64,000 bases of DNA from Salinispora tropica CNB-440. GTDB taxonomy: Bacteria; Actinomycetota; Actinomycetes; Mycobacteriales; Micromonosporaceae. Under the pieces are notes generated by a model, which was given only the letters and a program-made list of their open reading frames with translations, was not told the origin of the DNA and ran no database searches. Location: the NCBI RefSeq assembly GCF_000016425.1, contig NC_009380.1:992001-1056000 (forward strand). The letters are read 5' to 3'. Within the stretch, counting starts at the first letter, position 1. Each line of letters begins with the position of its first letter. The translations under genes were made by a program, and so were the position numbers. Shown here in pieces: positions 34,986-44,831 of the stretch.

Positions 34986-35408
34986 TCAGGCACGACCCGG
35001 CAGCGCCGCGCGGATCCGGTCGGCGTGGCTGGCTGCCTCGGCGTCGTCCACGTAGCGGGTGCGGGGCCAGAAGAATCCGCGCAGCCCGTCGCCCTTGGTC
35101 CGCGGCACCACATGGGTGTGCAGGTGGGGAACCGATTGCGACACCTTGGTGTTTATCGCCACGAATGTGCCGCCGGCACCCAGCCCGGCCTCGACCCCGA
35201 CGGTGAGTCGGCGGACCAACCCGAAGTAGCCCGTCAGCGCTTCCACCGGTAGGTCGGCCAGCGTAACCAGGTGCGAACGCGGCACCACGAGCAGGTGTCC
35301 CTTGAACACCGGCCGGGTGTCCAGGAAGGCCACCCCGTCCGGCTCGTCCACGACCCGGAACGCCGGCACCCTGCCCGCCACGATCCCGCAGAACACACAT
35401 CCGCTCAT
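34986..35408 (-). CDS. HIT family hydrolase
   Basis: 140 aa. Histidine-triad nucleotide hydrolase/transferase; the triad is HLHTHVVPR (about residues 98-106). The N-terminal CVFCGIV pair may bind zinc. Features of the Hint/galactose-1-phosphate uridylyltransferase superfamily ([27 protein letters not shown]) are present. The physiological substrate is unknown. ATG 35408 is chosen where the CxxC motif starts; the longer frame contributes only Pro/Ala-rich sequence. Confidence 0.9.
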   Translation of the reverse strand: MSGCVFCGIVAGRVPAFRVVDEPDGVAFLDTRPVFKGHLLVVPRSHLVTLADLPVEALTGYFGLVRRLTVGVEAGLGAGGTFVAINTKVSQSVPHLHTHVVPRTKGDGLRGFFWPRTRYVDDAEAASHADRIRAALPGRA

Positions 35409-35547
35409 CCCCCGGCAGGGTAGCCCAGGCGAACCCCGTGCCGCCGGTGCCGGCACACCCGCTGGTGACAGGCTCCGCCACCGGGTCTCCCAGGCTCCGC
35501 CACCCGGCCCACCGACGGTTGCCGGCGCCGGGGGGAGCCGGCCCGAC

Positions 35548-35553
35548 TAACGT
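35548..35553 (+). promoter_or_regulatory. -10 element (TAACGT) of a leaderless promoter for metB
   Basis: TAACGT at 35548-35553 is followed by 7 nt and ATG 35561, with no Shine-Dalgarno in between. Confidence 0.5.
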
Positions 35554-35560
35554 TCCGGTC

Positions 35561-36703
35561 ATGAGTAACGGCTTCGAGACGCTCGCCATCCACGCCGGTC
35601 AGGCCCCGGAGGCCCGTACCGGCGCGGTGATTCCCCCGATCTACCAGACCAGCACGTACGCGCAGGACGCCGTCGGCGCGCCGCGCCAGGGCTACGAGTA
35701 CAGCCGTTCTGGCAACCCGACCCGGGACGCCCTCCAGGAGTGCCTGGCGGCGCTGGAAGGCGGCGCTGTCGGTCTCGCCTTCGCCAGTGGCCTCGCCGCC
35801 GAGGACACGCTGCTGCGGGCGGTCTGTAAGCCCGGCGACCACGTGGTCATCCCGGACGACGCCTACGGCGGCACCTACCGGCTCTTCGCCCGAGTCGCCG
35901 AGCGCTGGGGTCTGGCGTACACCCCGGCCCGGGTCTCCGATCCCGACGCGGTGCGGGCCGCGATCCGGCCGGGCCAGACGAAGATCGTCTGGGTGGAGAC
36001 CCCCACCAACCCGTTACTCGGCATCGCCGACATCGCCGCCCTCGCGGCGATCGCCCACGAGGCGGGAGCGTTGCTCGTTGTGGACAACACCTTCGCCTCC
36101 CCGTACCTGCAGCAGCCGATCACGTTCGGCGCCGACGTCGTCGTGCACTCGACGACCAAGTACATCGGTGGGCACTCCGACGTGGTCGGTGGTGCGCTGG
36201 TCGTCGCCGATCCCGACCTCGGTGCGGAGCTGGGTTACCACCAGAATGCCATGGGTGCGGTCAACGGGCCGTTCGACGCCTGGCTCACCCTGCGCGGGAT
36301 CAAGACCCTCGGCGTACGAATGGATCGCCACTGCGACAACGCCGAGCGGATCGCCACCTACCTCGACGGGCACAAGTCGGTCGCTGCGGTCAGCTACCCG
36401 GGCCTACCCACCCACCCCGGGTACGAGGTGGCCGTCAAGCAGATGCGTCGCTTCGGCGGGATGATCTCCTTCCGCGCGGTCGGCGGCGAGGAGCAGGCCG
36501 TACAGATCTGTAACCGGGCGAAGCTGTTCGTCCTCGCCGAGTCGCTCGGCGGAGTGGAGTCCCTGATCGAGCACCCGGGTCGGATGACACATGCCGGTGC
36601 GGCCGGCTCGCCGCTTGAAGTTCCCGGCGATCTCGTGCGACTGTCTGTCGGCATTGAGACGGTAGACGACCTGCTGGCTGATCTGGAGCAGGCGCTGGGC
36701 TGA
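35561..36703 (+). CDS. metB: Cystathionine gamma-synthase / gamma-lyase family
   Basis: 380 aa. PLP-dependent Cys/Met metabolism enzyme. PLP Lys is in [18 protein letters not shown] (about residue 198); [40 protein letters not shown] and the C-terminal [15 protein letters not shown] are intact. The family contains gamma-synthase (methionine synthesis) and gamma-lyase (cysteine synthesis); sequence alone does not separate them, but cbs nearby and the equivalence to Rv1079 leave both possible. Codon 152 (36014-36016) is TTA. Confidence 0.93.
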   Translation: MSNGFETLAIHAGQAPEARTGAVIPPIYQTSTYAQDAVGAPRQGYEYSRSGNPTRDALQECLAALEGGAVGLAFASGLAAEDTLLRAVCKPGDHVVIPDDAYGGTYRLFARVAERWGLAYTPARVSDPDAVRAAIRPGQTKIVWVETPTNPLLGIADIAALAAIAHEAGALLVVDNTFASPYLQQPITFGADVVVHSTTKYIGGHSDVVGGALVVADPDLGAELGYHQNAMGAVNGPFDAWLTLRGIKTLGVRMDRHCDNAERIATYLDGHKSVAAVSYPGLPTHPGYEVAVKQMRRFGGMISFRAVGGEEQAVQICNRAKLFVLAESLGGVESLIEHPGRMTHAGAAGSPLEVPGDLVRLSVGIETVDDLLADLEQALG

Positions 36704-36727
36704 TCGCGGGGCTTGGGGAGGGTGGCC

Positions 36728-38131
36728 GTGCAGGACATCATGCCGACCTGGGTGGGGGCGACCGCCAAGCAGATCGCCCGCGGCGTACGCCGCGGCGACA
36801 CCTCCGCCACCCAGGTCGTCGCCGACCACCTCGACCACGTCGGCCGGGTCGACCCTGAACTGGCCGCGTTCCGACGGGTGCGAGCCGGTGCGGCGGCCAC
36901 CGAGGCGGAGAAGGTTGACGAGCTGGAGGACCTGGCTGACCTTCCGCTGGCCGGGGTGCCGGTGGCGGTCAAGGAGAACACCGCCGTCGCCGGGCTGCCC
37001 ACCTGGAACGGCTCGGCCGCCGCCCGGACCCCGGTGGCGGAGGCCGACCACGAGGTGGTCCGGCGGCTGCGGGGTGCGGGCGCGGTGATCCTCGGCGTCA
37101 CCCGAATGCCGGAGCTGGGCCTGTGGGGGGTGACCGACGATTCGACCGCGGTAACCCGAAACCCGTGGGACCTCGGCCGTACCCCCGGTGGCTCGTCCGG
37201 GGGCTCGGCCGCGGCGGTGGCCGCGGGGCTGGTGCCGATCGCCCACGCCAACGACGGGCTCGGGTCGATCCGGGTGCCGGCGGCCTGCTGCGGTCTGGTT
37301 GGCCTCAAGCCCGGGAGCGGAGTGGTGCCCTGCCAGCTCGGCGCGGACGACTGGTTCGGCCTCACCGAGCACGGGGTGCTGACCACCACCGTTGCCGACG
37401 CGGCGGTCGGCTTTCAGACGCTCGCCGGCCGTCGGCAGGAGAAGCTGGTCCCGCCGACCCGGCTCCGGGTCGGCGTGTCGCTGCGCTCCCCGGTGCGGGG
37501 CGTATCGCCGGACGCGTCGAACCGGGACGCGGTCGCCGCCGCCGGTCGACTGCTCGCCGCCGCCGGGCACGACACCGTGCCCGCCGACCCGGACTACTCG
37601 ACGGCACTCGGCCTACAGGGCCTCGCCACCTGGTTCGCCGCGGCCGCCGCGGACGTCCGGGCCGCCGGTCTGGATCGGCGGAGCCTGCAAAAGCGCAGCC
37701 GCCAGCACGTCCGGCTCGGGGAGTGGGTGCAGCGCCGGGGGTATGTCCGTCAGGCCGATCGGGCAGCCTGGCGGGAGCGTTCGATCGGACTGTTCACCGA
37801 CCGCTCGATTGACCTGCTCCTCACTCCGGCCCTGGCGAGCCTCCCACCGGCGGCGATCAGCTGGTCGGCTCGTTCCTGGCGGGCGAATCTGGTGGCCAAC
37901 CTTCGCTACGCCCCGTACGCCGCACCGTGGAACGTCGCCGGACTGCCCGCGCTGGTGGTGCCGGTGGGTCGCCGCCCGGACGGGCTGCCGGTGGCGGTCC
38001 AACTGGTCGGTCCGCCCGGGTCCGAGCTCCTGCTGCTCGCGGTGGCCGGCCAGTTCGAGATGCAGGCCCCGTGGGCCCGGCACGCCGATGGCTATCCACG
38101 GGGCGGGATGCGCTCGCCGGCCGCCGGATAG
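36728..38131 (+). CDS. Amidase signature family protein
   Basis: 467 aa. Ser-cisSer-Lys hydrolase: catalytic Lys in PVAVKENTAVAG (about residue 80), GGSSGGSAAAVAAGL with the cis-Ser, and the nucleophilic Ser in GLGSIRVPAACCGLVGLKP. The usual TDxGGSxR appears as NDGLGSIR, a mild variation. It hydrolyses an amide; the substrate is not known. Start choice: GTG 36728 has GGGGAGG 6 nt upstream; GTG 36722 and TTG 36713 are alternatives. It is 24 nt downstream of metB, in the same direction. Confidence 0.87.
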   Translation: MQDIMPTWVGATAKQIARGVRRGDTSATQVVADHLDHVGRVDPELAAFRRVRAGAAATEAEKVDELEDLADLPLAGVPVAVKENTAVAGLPTWNGSAAARTPVAEADHEVVRRLRGAGAVILGVTRMPELGLWGVTDDSTAVTRNPWDLGRTPGGSSGGSAAAVAAGLVPIAHANDGLGSIRVPAACCGLVGLKPGSGVVPCQLGADDWFGLTEHGVLTTTVADAAVGFQTLAGRRQEKLVPPTRLRVGVSLRSPVRGVSPDASNRDAVAAAGRLLAAAGHDTVPADPDYSTALGLQGLATWFAAAAADVRAAGLDRRSLQKRSRQHVRLGEWVQRRGYVRQADRAAWRERSIGLFTDRSIDLLLTPALASLPPAAISWSARSWRANLVANLRYAPYAAPWNVAGLPALVVPVGRRPDGLPVAVQLVGPPGSELLLLAVAGQFEMQAPWARHADGYPRGGMRSPAAG

Positions 38132-38218
38132 CCCGTCCCGGCACCCCACCACGACGGCGGGGACCGAGGGCGGTGGCCAGGCCCGAGGCTGGTCGGGGGC
38201 GGGTGGCACGATCGGGGC

Positions 38219-39439
38219 ATGACGAAATTGGTCGGCCTGGACGACGTACGGGCCGCGCGGGAGCTGCTCGCCGGTGTCGTTCGTACCACCCCGTTGGAAC
38301 CGTCCCGTCCCCTCAGCGCGGCGCTCGGCGGGCCGGTGTGGCTCAAGTGCGAGCACCTACAGCGGGCCGGCTCGTACAAGGTGCGGGGGGCTTTTGTGCG
38401 GATCTCCCGGCTGTCCGCGGCGGAGCGCGCTGACGGTGTGGTCGCGGCCAGCGCCGGCAATCACGCCCAGGGCGTGGCGCTCGCCGCCGGCCTGGTCGGC
38501 ACGCACGCCACCGTGTTCATGCCGGTGAACGCGCCGTTGCCGAAGGTGGAGGCCACCAAGGGGTACGGCGCGCAGGTCGAACTCGCCGGCAACACGGTCG
38601 ACGAGTCGCTGGTGGCCGCGCAGACCTACGCCGAGCGCACGGGGGCGACTCTGATCCACCCGTTCGACCACGGCGACGTGGTCGCGGGGCAGGGCACGGT
38701 GGCGCTGGAGATCCTCGAGCAGTGCCCAGAGGTCCGCACGATTGTCGCCGGGGTGGGGGGCGGCGGACTGGTCTCCGGCATCGCGGTCGCGGTGAAGGCG
38801 CTGCGCCCAGACGTGCGTGTCATCGGTGTGCAGGCGGCCAGCGCCGCCGCCTTCCCGCCCTCGTTGGCCGCGGGTGAGCCGGTGCGACTGCCGTCGTTCG
38901 GCACGATCGCGGACGGAATCGCCGTCGGCTGTCCCGGGGAGCTGACCTTCCGGCACGTCCGCGCACTGGTCGACGAGGTTGTGACCGTGAGCGAGGAGGA
39001 CATCTCCCGCGCGCTGCTGATGTTGTTGGAGCGGGGCAAGCAGGTGGTCGAGCCGGCCGGGGCGGTGGGGGCGGCGGCGCTGCTGGCCGGCGCGGTCGAC
39101 GTCGAGGCACCGATGGTGACGGTGCTCTCCGGGGGCAACATCGATCCGCTGCTGATGCTGCGGGTGATTGAGCATGGACTCGCGGCTGCCGGGCGCTATC
39201 TGCGGGTCACCGTCCGCTGCTCGGATCGACCCGGCCAGCTCGCCTTGTTGCTCAGCGAGATCGCCGAGCAGCGGGCGAACGTCGTGGACGTCGAGCACCA
39301 GCGCGCCAACCCGCACCTGCGGCTCGGTGAGGTCGAGGTGGCGCTGTCGGTGGAGACCCGCGGCACCGAACACTCGGACACGCTGATCAGCGTGCTGCGG
39401 GCCAGCGGCTACCAGGTGGTCTTCGCTGGTGAGGCGTGA
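38219..39439 (+). CDS. ilvA: Threonine ammonia-lyase (threonine dehydratase) with ACT domain
   Basis: 406 aa. PLP enzyme converting threonine to 2-oxobutyrate and ammonia. PLP Lys is in RAGSYKVRGAF (about residue 54); ASAGNHAQGVALAA and VAGVGGGGLVSGIAVAVK bind the cofactor. A C-terminal ACT domain (about residues 325-400, YLRVTVRCSDRPGQLALLLSEIA) suggests allosteric control. The length and single ACT domain fit the short form found in many actinobacteria. It ends at a perfect palindromic terminator shared with greA. Confidence 0.94.
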   Translation: MTKLVGLDDVRAARELLAGVVRTTPLEPSRPLSAALGGPVWLKCEHLQRAGSYKVRGAFVRISRLSAAERADGVVAASAGNHAQGVALAAGLVGTHATVFMPVNAPLPKVEATKGYGAQVELAGNTVDESLVAAQTYAERTGATLIHPFDHGDVVAGQGTVALEILEQCPEVRTIVAGVGGGGLVSGIAVAVKALRPDVRVIGVQAASAAAFPPSLAAGEPVRLPSFGTIADGIAVGCPGELTFRHVRALVDEVVTVSEEDISRALLMLLERGKQVVEPAGAVGAAALLAGAVDVEAPMVTVLSGGNIDPLLMLRVIEHGLAAAGRYLRVTVRCSDRPGQLALLLSEIAEQRANVVDVEHQRANPHLRLGEVEVALSVETRGTEHSDTLISVLRASGYQVVFAGEA

Positions 39440-39471
39440 GACCGCCCGGCTTCGTGGGAGCCCGAAACGCC

Positions 39472-39505
39472 GACGTGCCGGTGGTCTGCAGACCACCGGC
39501 ACGTC
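39472..39505. terminator. Perfect 34-nt palindrome between convergent ilvA and greA
   Basis: GACGTGCCGGTGGTCTG (39472-39488) is directly followed by its exact reverse complement (39489-39505), so the same hairpin forms on both strands. It lies between the ilvA and greA stop codons and serves as a bidirectional terminator. Confidence 0.8.
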
Positions 39506-39518
39506 AGGACGGGTGGGT

Positions 39519-40016
39519 TCAGCCGCCGAAGGGCTCGAAAGCGACCACGGTGACCTTGATATCTGCGCCGCTGGGTGCGGTGTAGGTGCAGGTCTGGCCC
39601 GGGCGGCAGCCCAGGATCGCCTGCCCGATGGCGGACTCGGGGCTGTAGACCGTCAGGTCCGTGGTTGACGAGATTTCGCGGGAACCGAGCAGGAAGCGCT
39701 CGGTGTCATCCTTGTCGTCATCGAAGTAGATCGTCACTACCATGCCCGGTGCGACCGTGTCGGCGGTCGGCGCCTCGCCCACCTGGGCGGTGCGTAGCAG
39801 CTCCTTCAGGTAGACGATCCGTCCTTCGGCCTTGCCCTGCTCCTCGCGAGCGGCGTGGTAGCCGCCGTTCTCCCGCAGGTCACCCTCCTCGCGCCGGGCG
39901 TTGATCTCGGCGGCGATGACCGGCCGATTGGCGATCAACCCGTCGAGCTCCGCCTGGAGGCGGTCGTGCGCCTCCTGGGACAGCCAAGTGGCGGGCGCCT
40001 CGTTGCCAGTGGACAC
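39519..40016 (-). CDS. greA: Transcription elongation factor GreA
   Basis: 165 aa. The N-terminal coiled coil (EAHDRLQAELDGLIANRPVI ... REEGDLRENGGYHAAREEQ) carries the acidic tip residues that reach the RNA polymerase secondary channel; the C-terminal FKBP-like domain has LLGSREISSTTDLTVYSPES. It rescues backtracked polymerase by stimulating transcript cleavage. GTG 40016 has GAGGAG upstream, better than the longer frame to 40127. Confidence 0.95.
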   Translation of the reverse strand: MSTGNEAPATWLSQEAHDRLQAELDGLIANRPVIAAEINARREEGDLRENGGYHAAREEQGKAEGRIVYLKELLRTAQVGEAPTADTVAPGMVVTIYFDDDKDDTERFLLGSREISSTTDLTVYSPESAIGQAILGCRPGQTCTYTAPSGADIKVTVVAFEPFGG

Positions 40017-40153
40017 AGGCGATCTCCTCAGTCGTGCCGGCGGCAGGTGAAATTCCAAGTTACCAGTGCCCGCCGACGCCGTCGGCCCGACGATCAACGC
40101 CCGGCCCCTTCCGCGCCGCCCCGCCACGGCCGTCCGGGCAGGTCAGATCAGGG

Positions 40154-40588
40154 TCACGCCGGGCGGCGACAGCGAAGTACCTCCCCGATGAACGGGCGTC
40201 CCTCGGTCACCAGGAGGTGCTGCGTCCGCACCTGTCGCTCGTCGGGCTGGGCGGTCACCGTGACCTGCTCCCGGGCCACCTCGGCGCCGGCCCGGTCCCG
40301 GGCCCGCACGACGCAGACCGCGGATCCACCCGGGGGCACGGTGACCCGGAAGTCGATCAACACCTGTGAGTCGGTGATGTCGGTGTAGGCGATCACGGTT
40401 GGGTCGTACTCCGGGCTGCCGTACTGCTGGTAGAGCCGGACCACGATCGTGCCGAGGGCCGCAACCAGGGCGAGCCCCACCAGCGCGGTCAGTACCGGAC
40501 GACGGCGCCGGTTTTCCCGCCGACGGCCGTACCGGCCGGGTGGGAAAACCGGCGCGCCGGAAAATTGTGTGGCGTGCGTCTCGCTCAC
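40154..40588 (-). CDS. DUF4307 membrane protein
   Basis: 144 aa. A basic N-terminus (RYGRRRENRRRRP) is followed by one membrane segment (VLTALVGLALVAALGTIVV, about residues 32-50) and an extracytoplasmic beta-rich domain ending RCRRPA, with two Cys (VCVVRARD and LRCRR). Position between greA and mca matches Rv1081c. Function unknown. It is oriented divergently from mca; the 283-bp gap 40589-40871 holds both 5' regions and no other gene. Confidence 0.82.
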   Translation of the reverse strand: MSETHATQFSGAPVFPPGRYGRRRENRRRRPVLTALVGLALVAALGTIVVRLYQQYGSPEYDPTVIAYTDITDSQVLIDFRVTVPPGGSAVCVVRARDRAGAEVAREQVTVTAQPDERQVRTQHLLVTEGRPFIGEVLRCRRPA

Positions 40589-40871
40589 CGGCGGGCATCT
40601 CCTGGCGTCGTTGTCGGGGGCATCAGCAAGAATGGTTTGGCAAGAATGGCAGGTTCATTCTCCCAGCCGTCCGGGCACGTCACGCATCGTGGGCACGTCA
40701 GGGCCTCCCGGGAACGTCCAGCAACGCGCCGCAAGCATCGCAGGTCAGCGCCGGTGGAGGACCCAGGGGTGCGGGTGTGCGCGGTGGGCGGGGACGACGC
40801 GGGGGGACTGTTCCGGCCGGTAGTCGGGCGGCCAAGGTGGTCCGCCGGGGCAGAGATGAGGAGCGCCGACG

Positions 40872-41735
40872 TTGGCAGAGCGACTGCGACTCATGGCCGT
40901 CCACGCACACCCGGACGACGAGTCGAGCAAGGGCGCCGCGACCACCGCGAAGTACGTGGCCGAGGGGGTAGACGTCCTGGTAGTGACGTGCACCGGCGGC
41001 GAGCGGGGGAGCGTGCTCAATCCGAAGATGGACCGGCCCGACGTCTGGGCCAACATCGCTGACATCCGCCGTGCCGAGATGGACGCCGCGCGGGCGATTC
41101 TCGGTATCGAGCAGGCCTGGCTTGGCTTCATGGACTCGGGTCTGCCAGAGGGAGACCCGCTGCCGCCGCTGCCCGAGGGCTGCTTCGCCCTCCAGGACGT
41201 GGCCGAGGCCGCCGGCCCGCTGGTGCGGCTGATGCGTGAGTTCCGTCCGCACGTGGTCACCACCTATGACGAGGACGGGGGCTACCCCCACCCCGACCAC
41301 ATCATGACGCACAAGATCAGCATGGCGGCGTTCGACGCCGCTGGCGTCCCCGAGCGCTACCCCGATCTCGGCGAGGCCTGGCAGCCGCTCAAGCTCTATT
41401 ACGACATCGGCTTCTCCAAGGGCAAGATCCTGGCGCTGCACGAGGCGCTGCTCGCCACCGGAAACGAATCACCGTACGGGGAGTGGCTCAAGCGCTGGGA
41501 GGGGCGGCCGGACAAGGGACCCCGAATCACCACCCGGGTCGGCTGCGCCGAGTACTTCCCGGTTCGCGACGACGCGTTGCGTGCCCACGCGACCCAGATC
41601 GACCCAGACGGATTCTGGTTCCAGGTGCCGATGGAGCTACAACAGCGCGCCTGGCCCACGGAGGACTTCCAACTTGTTCGGTCCCTGGTTGACAGCCCGC
41701 TGCCCGAGTCGGACCTCTTCGCCGGTGTCGCCTAG
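40872..41735 (+). CDS. mca: Mycothiol S-conjugate amidase Mca
   Basis: 287 aa. Zn-dependent amidase of the LmbE/PIG-L fold that cleaves mycothiol S-conjugates for detoxification. The metal motif AVHAHPDDES (about residues 9-18) and the distal His in GYPHPDHIMTHKIS are present. Its presence implies a mycothiol-producing actinobacterium. Start TTG 40872 is chosen because homologues begin a few residues before LRLMAVHAHPDDES, and GAGGAG lies 9 nt upstream; ATG 40893 would truncate the fold. Confidence 0.96.
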   Translation: MAERLRLMAVHAHPDDESSKGAATTAKYVAEGVDVLVVTCTGGERGSVLNPKMDRPDVWANIADIRRAEMDAARAILGIEQAWLGFMDSGLPEGDPLPPLPEGCFALQDVAEAAGPLVRLMREFRPHVVTTYDEDGGYPHPDHIMTHKISMAAFDAAGVPERYPDLGEAWQPLKLYYDIGFSKGKILALHEALLATGNESPYGEWLKRWEGRPDKGPRITTRVGCAEYFPVRDDALRAHATQIDPDGFWFQVPMELQQRAWPTEDFQLVRSLVDSPLPESDLFAGVA

Positions 41736-41819
41736 CCCCCCACACCCCGAAGAGGGGGTCCATCGGCCCTGTTCCGGCGGCGGGCTAGGCTGGTGACCAC
41801 TCGCGTAACGGAGGACGCC

Positions 41820-42110
41820 ATGCTGACCGCCGCTGAGGTGCTCGCCCAAAACAACTTCGGGAACACCCGCACGGGCGGGCTAGCCGGCCCGATGGGCCTG
41901 TTCCTGATCCTCGTGCTGGCGATCGCCACCGTGCTGCTGATCCGCAACATGAACGCCCGACTGCGCCGACTGCCCGCCCAGTTTCCGCCCGCCTCCGGCT
42001 CCGCTCCGTCCGGCGCCGGTCGAGCCGACGCGACAGCTGGTGAGGTGGCCGGCGGCACCCAGGTGCCGGATTCATCGCTGAAACCCGTCAACGGGCCCCA
42101 GCAGCCCTGA
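41820..42110 (+). CDS. Small single-pass membrane protein downstream of mca
   Basis: 96 aa. One membrane segment (about residues 24-42, GPMGLFLILVLAIATVLLI) with RNMNARLRRLP following, so N-out/C-in is likely, and a Pro/Ala/Gly-rich tail. It matches the position of Rv1083 after mca. ATG 41820 has GGAGG 7 nt upstream, and TAGGCT at 41786-41791 can be the -10; the longer GTG 41793 start lies only 1 nt after that -10. Function unknown. Confidence 0.75.
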   Translation: MLTAAEVLAQNNFGNTRTGGLAGPMGLFLILVLAIATVLLIRNMNARLRRLPAQFPPASGSAPSGAGRADATAGEVAGGTQVPDSSLKPVNGPQQP

Positions 42111-42295
42111 ACCGGTCCTGGCCGCATGATTCACGACTATCGGCACCTTAGCCCCCTGTTGCGGTTACCGGTATTGGCCTAGCCTTCCCGCCGGGGACGG
42201 AAGTTTCGTCGGCCTGGGCAGGAGGGGGCGCCGATGACCAGCACAGCTGAGGCTGCCCGTCGTCATGTCGCAGAGTTCGGGGTCGGAGCGGGGCG

Positions 42296-44821
42296 GTGAC
42301 CTCCGCTCCGAACGGCCCGTCGCGGGCCGGTCCCTCCGATCAGCCGAAGTGGGCCCTCGTGCTCACGGCGGCGGTGCTGGCGACGGCCCTGGTCGCAGCC
42401 GGGGTGGCGCTCATCCTGCCGAGCGGTCTGCCCAGCGACGACCCGCTCGGTGGCCCCGCGCGCTTCGGGCTCGCGGTCGCCGTCTTCGCCTTCGCGCAGC
42501 TCGCCCGGCTCCAGTTTCGGGCTGCGGCCGGAGCGGTCAGCCTCACCTGGGGTGAGGCCGCGCTCATCATCTGCCTCCACCAGGTGCCCGCCCCCTGGAT
42601 TCCGGCGGCCACCCTCCTCGGCGTCGGCCTGGCCTGGTCGGGGATGTCGCTGCTCGGCACCCACCGACCACCGTTGGAAGTCGCCCGGATCGCGTCGTCG
42701 CTGACCGTGGCGACGGCGTTGGCTGGGTTCGTCACCACCCTGCTGGGTCGGCCGCTGCTGGCGGCGCCGACCCCACCGCTCGCGCTCGCGATGGTCGCGG
42801 GTGCGGTCACCTACCTACTCGTCAGTGCCGGGCTCGGTGCGGTCACCCTCAACCTGTACCACCGTGTCCCCATCGGTGCCCTGCTGGGGGAGGCGCTGGG
42901 CGGCAAACTGATGACGTTCGTCGGGAACGTTGTGGTGGGCCTGGTCGTGGTTGCCCTCATCGAGGTGGACCCACGTTGGTTGTTGATCCTCCCGCTGCCG
43001 CTCTGGCTCCTCCAACAGACCTACCGCCACCGGCTCCGCGCCGATCGGGAGCGACGTGCCTGGCGTGCCTTCGCCGAGGCGACCGCCGCGCTCAATCACC
43101 ACGACGAGCGGGGAATGGCGACGGCGGCGGTGAGCGGCGCACTCACCCTGTTCCAGGCCGAGTTGGTCACCGTGGAGGTCGCCGGCGGCGACGGCCGACG
43201 GCATCGGTACCGGGGCGACGCCGCCGGTCAGCTCTTCACCTGGGAGAGCGGCGGCCCCGACGTGACCGACGGGGACGAACGCGATCTGGTTCGGCCACTC
43301 ACCGTCGGGACCGCCGAGGTCGGCCACCTGCGTGTCCGGTTCCCCCGGGCGGCACCGCCCACCGACCGCGACCGCGACGTCTTCGCGGCGTACGGTGACG
43401 CCCTCGCCGCCGCCCTGCACGACGCGGCGAGCCATCGGGAGCTGCGGAAGGTCGCCGCCTGCTCCTTGCAGGAGGCGGTGAGTGACGCGCTGACCGGCCT
43501 GGCCAATCGGACGGCCATGCTCAGCAAGGGCGACCAGGTGCTGCGGCGGCTGGCGCGGGACCGGCCGGTGGCCTTGCTGCTACTGGACATCAACCGGTTC
43601 AAGGAGGTCAACGACACGCTTGGGCATGCGGCCGGTGACCAGCTGCTCCGCCTGACCGCCGACCGGCTGGGCGGGTTGGCCCGCGGCGGGGACCTGCTGG
43701 GCCGGCTCGGCGGCGACGAGTTCGCCCTCCTGTTGACATCGGTGCCAGTACTCGGAGACGGCGCCGCCCCGATGGCGTACACGCTGCGCCAGGCCCGGGA
43801 GATCACCGAACGGCTCGCCGCCCCCACCGAGGTGGCGGGTGTCCGGATGTCCGTGGAGGCCGCCGTCGGGGTGGTGGTCGCCGGCGCCGGCTCCGCCGAC
43901 ATGGCGGAGCTGCTGCGGCGGGCGGACATCGCGATGTACCAGGCGAAGGAGGGTAGTGGCAGCGTCGCCGCGTACGACTCCGCGCGCGACGCCGCCAGCA
44001 CCGACCGGCTCGCTCTCCTGGCCGAGCTGCGCGAGGCGTTGGCCGCCGACGACCAGTTGGTACTGGTCCTACAACCGGCGGTGGACCTGGCCACCGGGGC
44101 ACCGACCGGGGTGGAGGCGCTGATCCGGTGGCGGCATCCCCGACGTGGTTGGTTGAACCCGCACGAGTTCATCCGTCCGGTGGAGAACAGCGAGCAGTTG
44201 GGCACCTTCACCCGGTACGTGCTGGACAAGGCGCTCGGCGTGGCGGCGCAGTGGGCCCGGGACGGGCTGGACCTGCCGATCTCGGTGAACCTCTCCGCCC
44301 GCAGCCTGCTCAACCCGCGGCTGCCAACCGAGATCGCGGACGCGCTGCGTCGCCACCGGGTGCCGGCGCGCCGCCTTGTCCTGGAGATCACCGAGACGGT
44401 GGTGATGAGCGAGCTCGAGGTGATCGACGAGGTGCTCGGCGCGCTGCGCACGATGGGCGTGCAGTTGGCCGTTGACGACTTCGGCACCGGGTTCTCGTCG
44501 TTGACCTTCCTCACCCGGGTCACCGTGGACGAGTTGAAGGTGGACCGCTCCTTCGTGATCCGGATGGCTGACTCGCCGGAGGCGGCGGCGATCGTGCGCA
44601 GCACCGTGGGGCTTGGTCAGCAGCTGGGGCTACGGGTGGTCGCCGAGGGGGTGGAGACTGCCGAGCAGCGCAGTGCGTTGGCCGAACTCGGCTGCACGGC
44701 AGCCCAGGGCTACCACTTCTTCAAACCCATGCCGGCCGACAAGATCGGGGCGGTCCTTGGCGGTCTGGTCGACGAGGCGCGCCCCCGGATCATCCCGATC
44801 CGTGCCGACGGCGCCTCCTGA
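42296..44821 (+). CDS. Membrane-bound GGDEF-EAL c-di-GMP signalling protein
   Basis: 841 aa. The N-terminal 250 residues hold about seven hydrophobic segments; a linker follows, then GGDEF (about residues 395-560) with RLGGDEF intact and an RGGD inhibitory-site motif five residues before GGDEF. The EAL domain (about residues 575-830) has GVEALIRW, NLSARSL, EITETVVM, DDFGTGFSSL, ELKVDRSF, EGVETAEQ and GYHFFKP, so all metal and catalytic residues appear present. Both synthesis and hydrolysis of c-di-GMP are possible. Its 3' end is partly duplicated at 46269. GTG 42296 has GGAGCGGGG upstream. Confidence 0.93.
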   Translation: MTSAPNGPSRAGPSDQPKWALVLTAAVLATALVAAGVALILPSGLPSDDPLGGPARFGLAVAVFAFAQLARLQFRAAAGAVSLTWGEAALIICLHQVPAPWIPAATLLGVGLAWSGMSLLGTHRPPLEVARIASSLTVATALAGFVTTLLGRPLLAAPTPPLALAMVAGAVTYLLVSAGLGAVTLNLYHRVPIGALLGEALGGKLMTFVGNVVVGLVVVALIEVDPRWLLILPLPLWLLQQTYRHRLRADRERRAWRAFAEATAALNHHDERGMATAAVSGALTLFQAELVTVEVAGGDGRRHRYRGDAAGQLFTWESGGPDVTDGDERDLVRPLTVGTAEVGHLRVRFPRAAPPTDRDRDVFAAYGDALAAALHDAASHRELRKVAACSLQEAVSDALTGLANRTAMLSKGDQVLRRLARDRPVALLLLDINRFKEVNDTLGHAAGDQLLRLTADRLGGLARGGDLLGRLGGDEFALLLTSVPVLGDGAAPMAYTLRQAREITERLAAPTEVAGVRMSVEAAVGVVVAGAGSADMAELLRRADIAMYQAKEGSGSVAAYDSARDAASTDRLALLAELREALAADDQLVLVLQPAVDLATGAPTGVEALIRWRHPRRGWLNPHEFIRPVENSEQLGTFTRYVLDKALGVAAQWARDGLDLPISVNLSARSLLNPRLPTEIADALRRHRVPARRLVLEITETVVMSELEVIDEVLGALRTMGVQLAVDDFGTGFSSLTFLTRVTVDELKVDRSFVIRMADSPEAAAIVRSTVGLGQQLGLRVVAEGVETAEQRSALAELGCTAAQGYHFFKPMPADKIGAVLGGLVDEARPRIIPIRADGAS

Positions 44822-44831
44822 ACGCCGGTGC

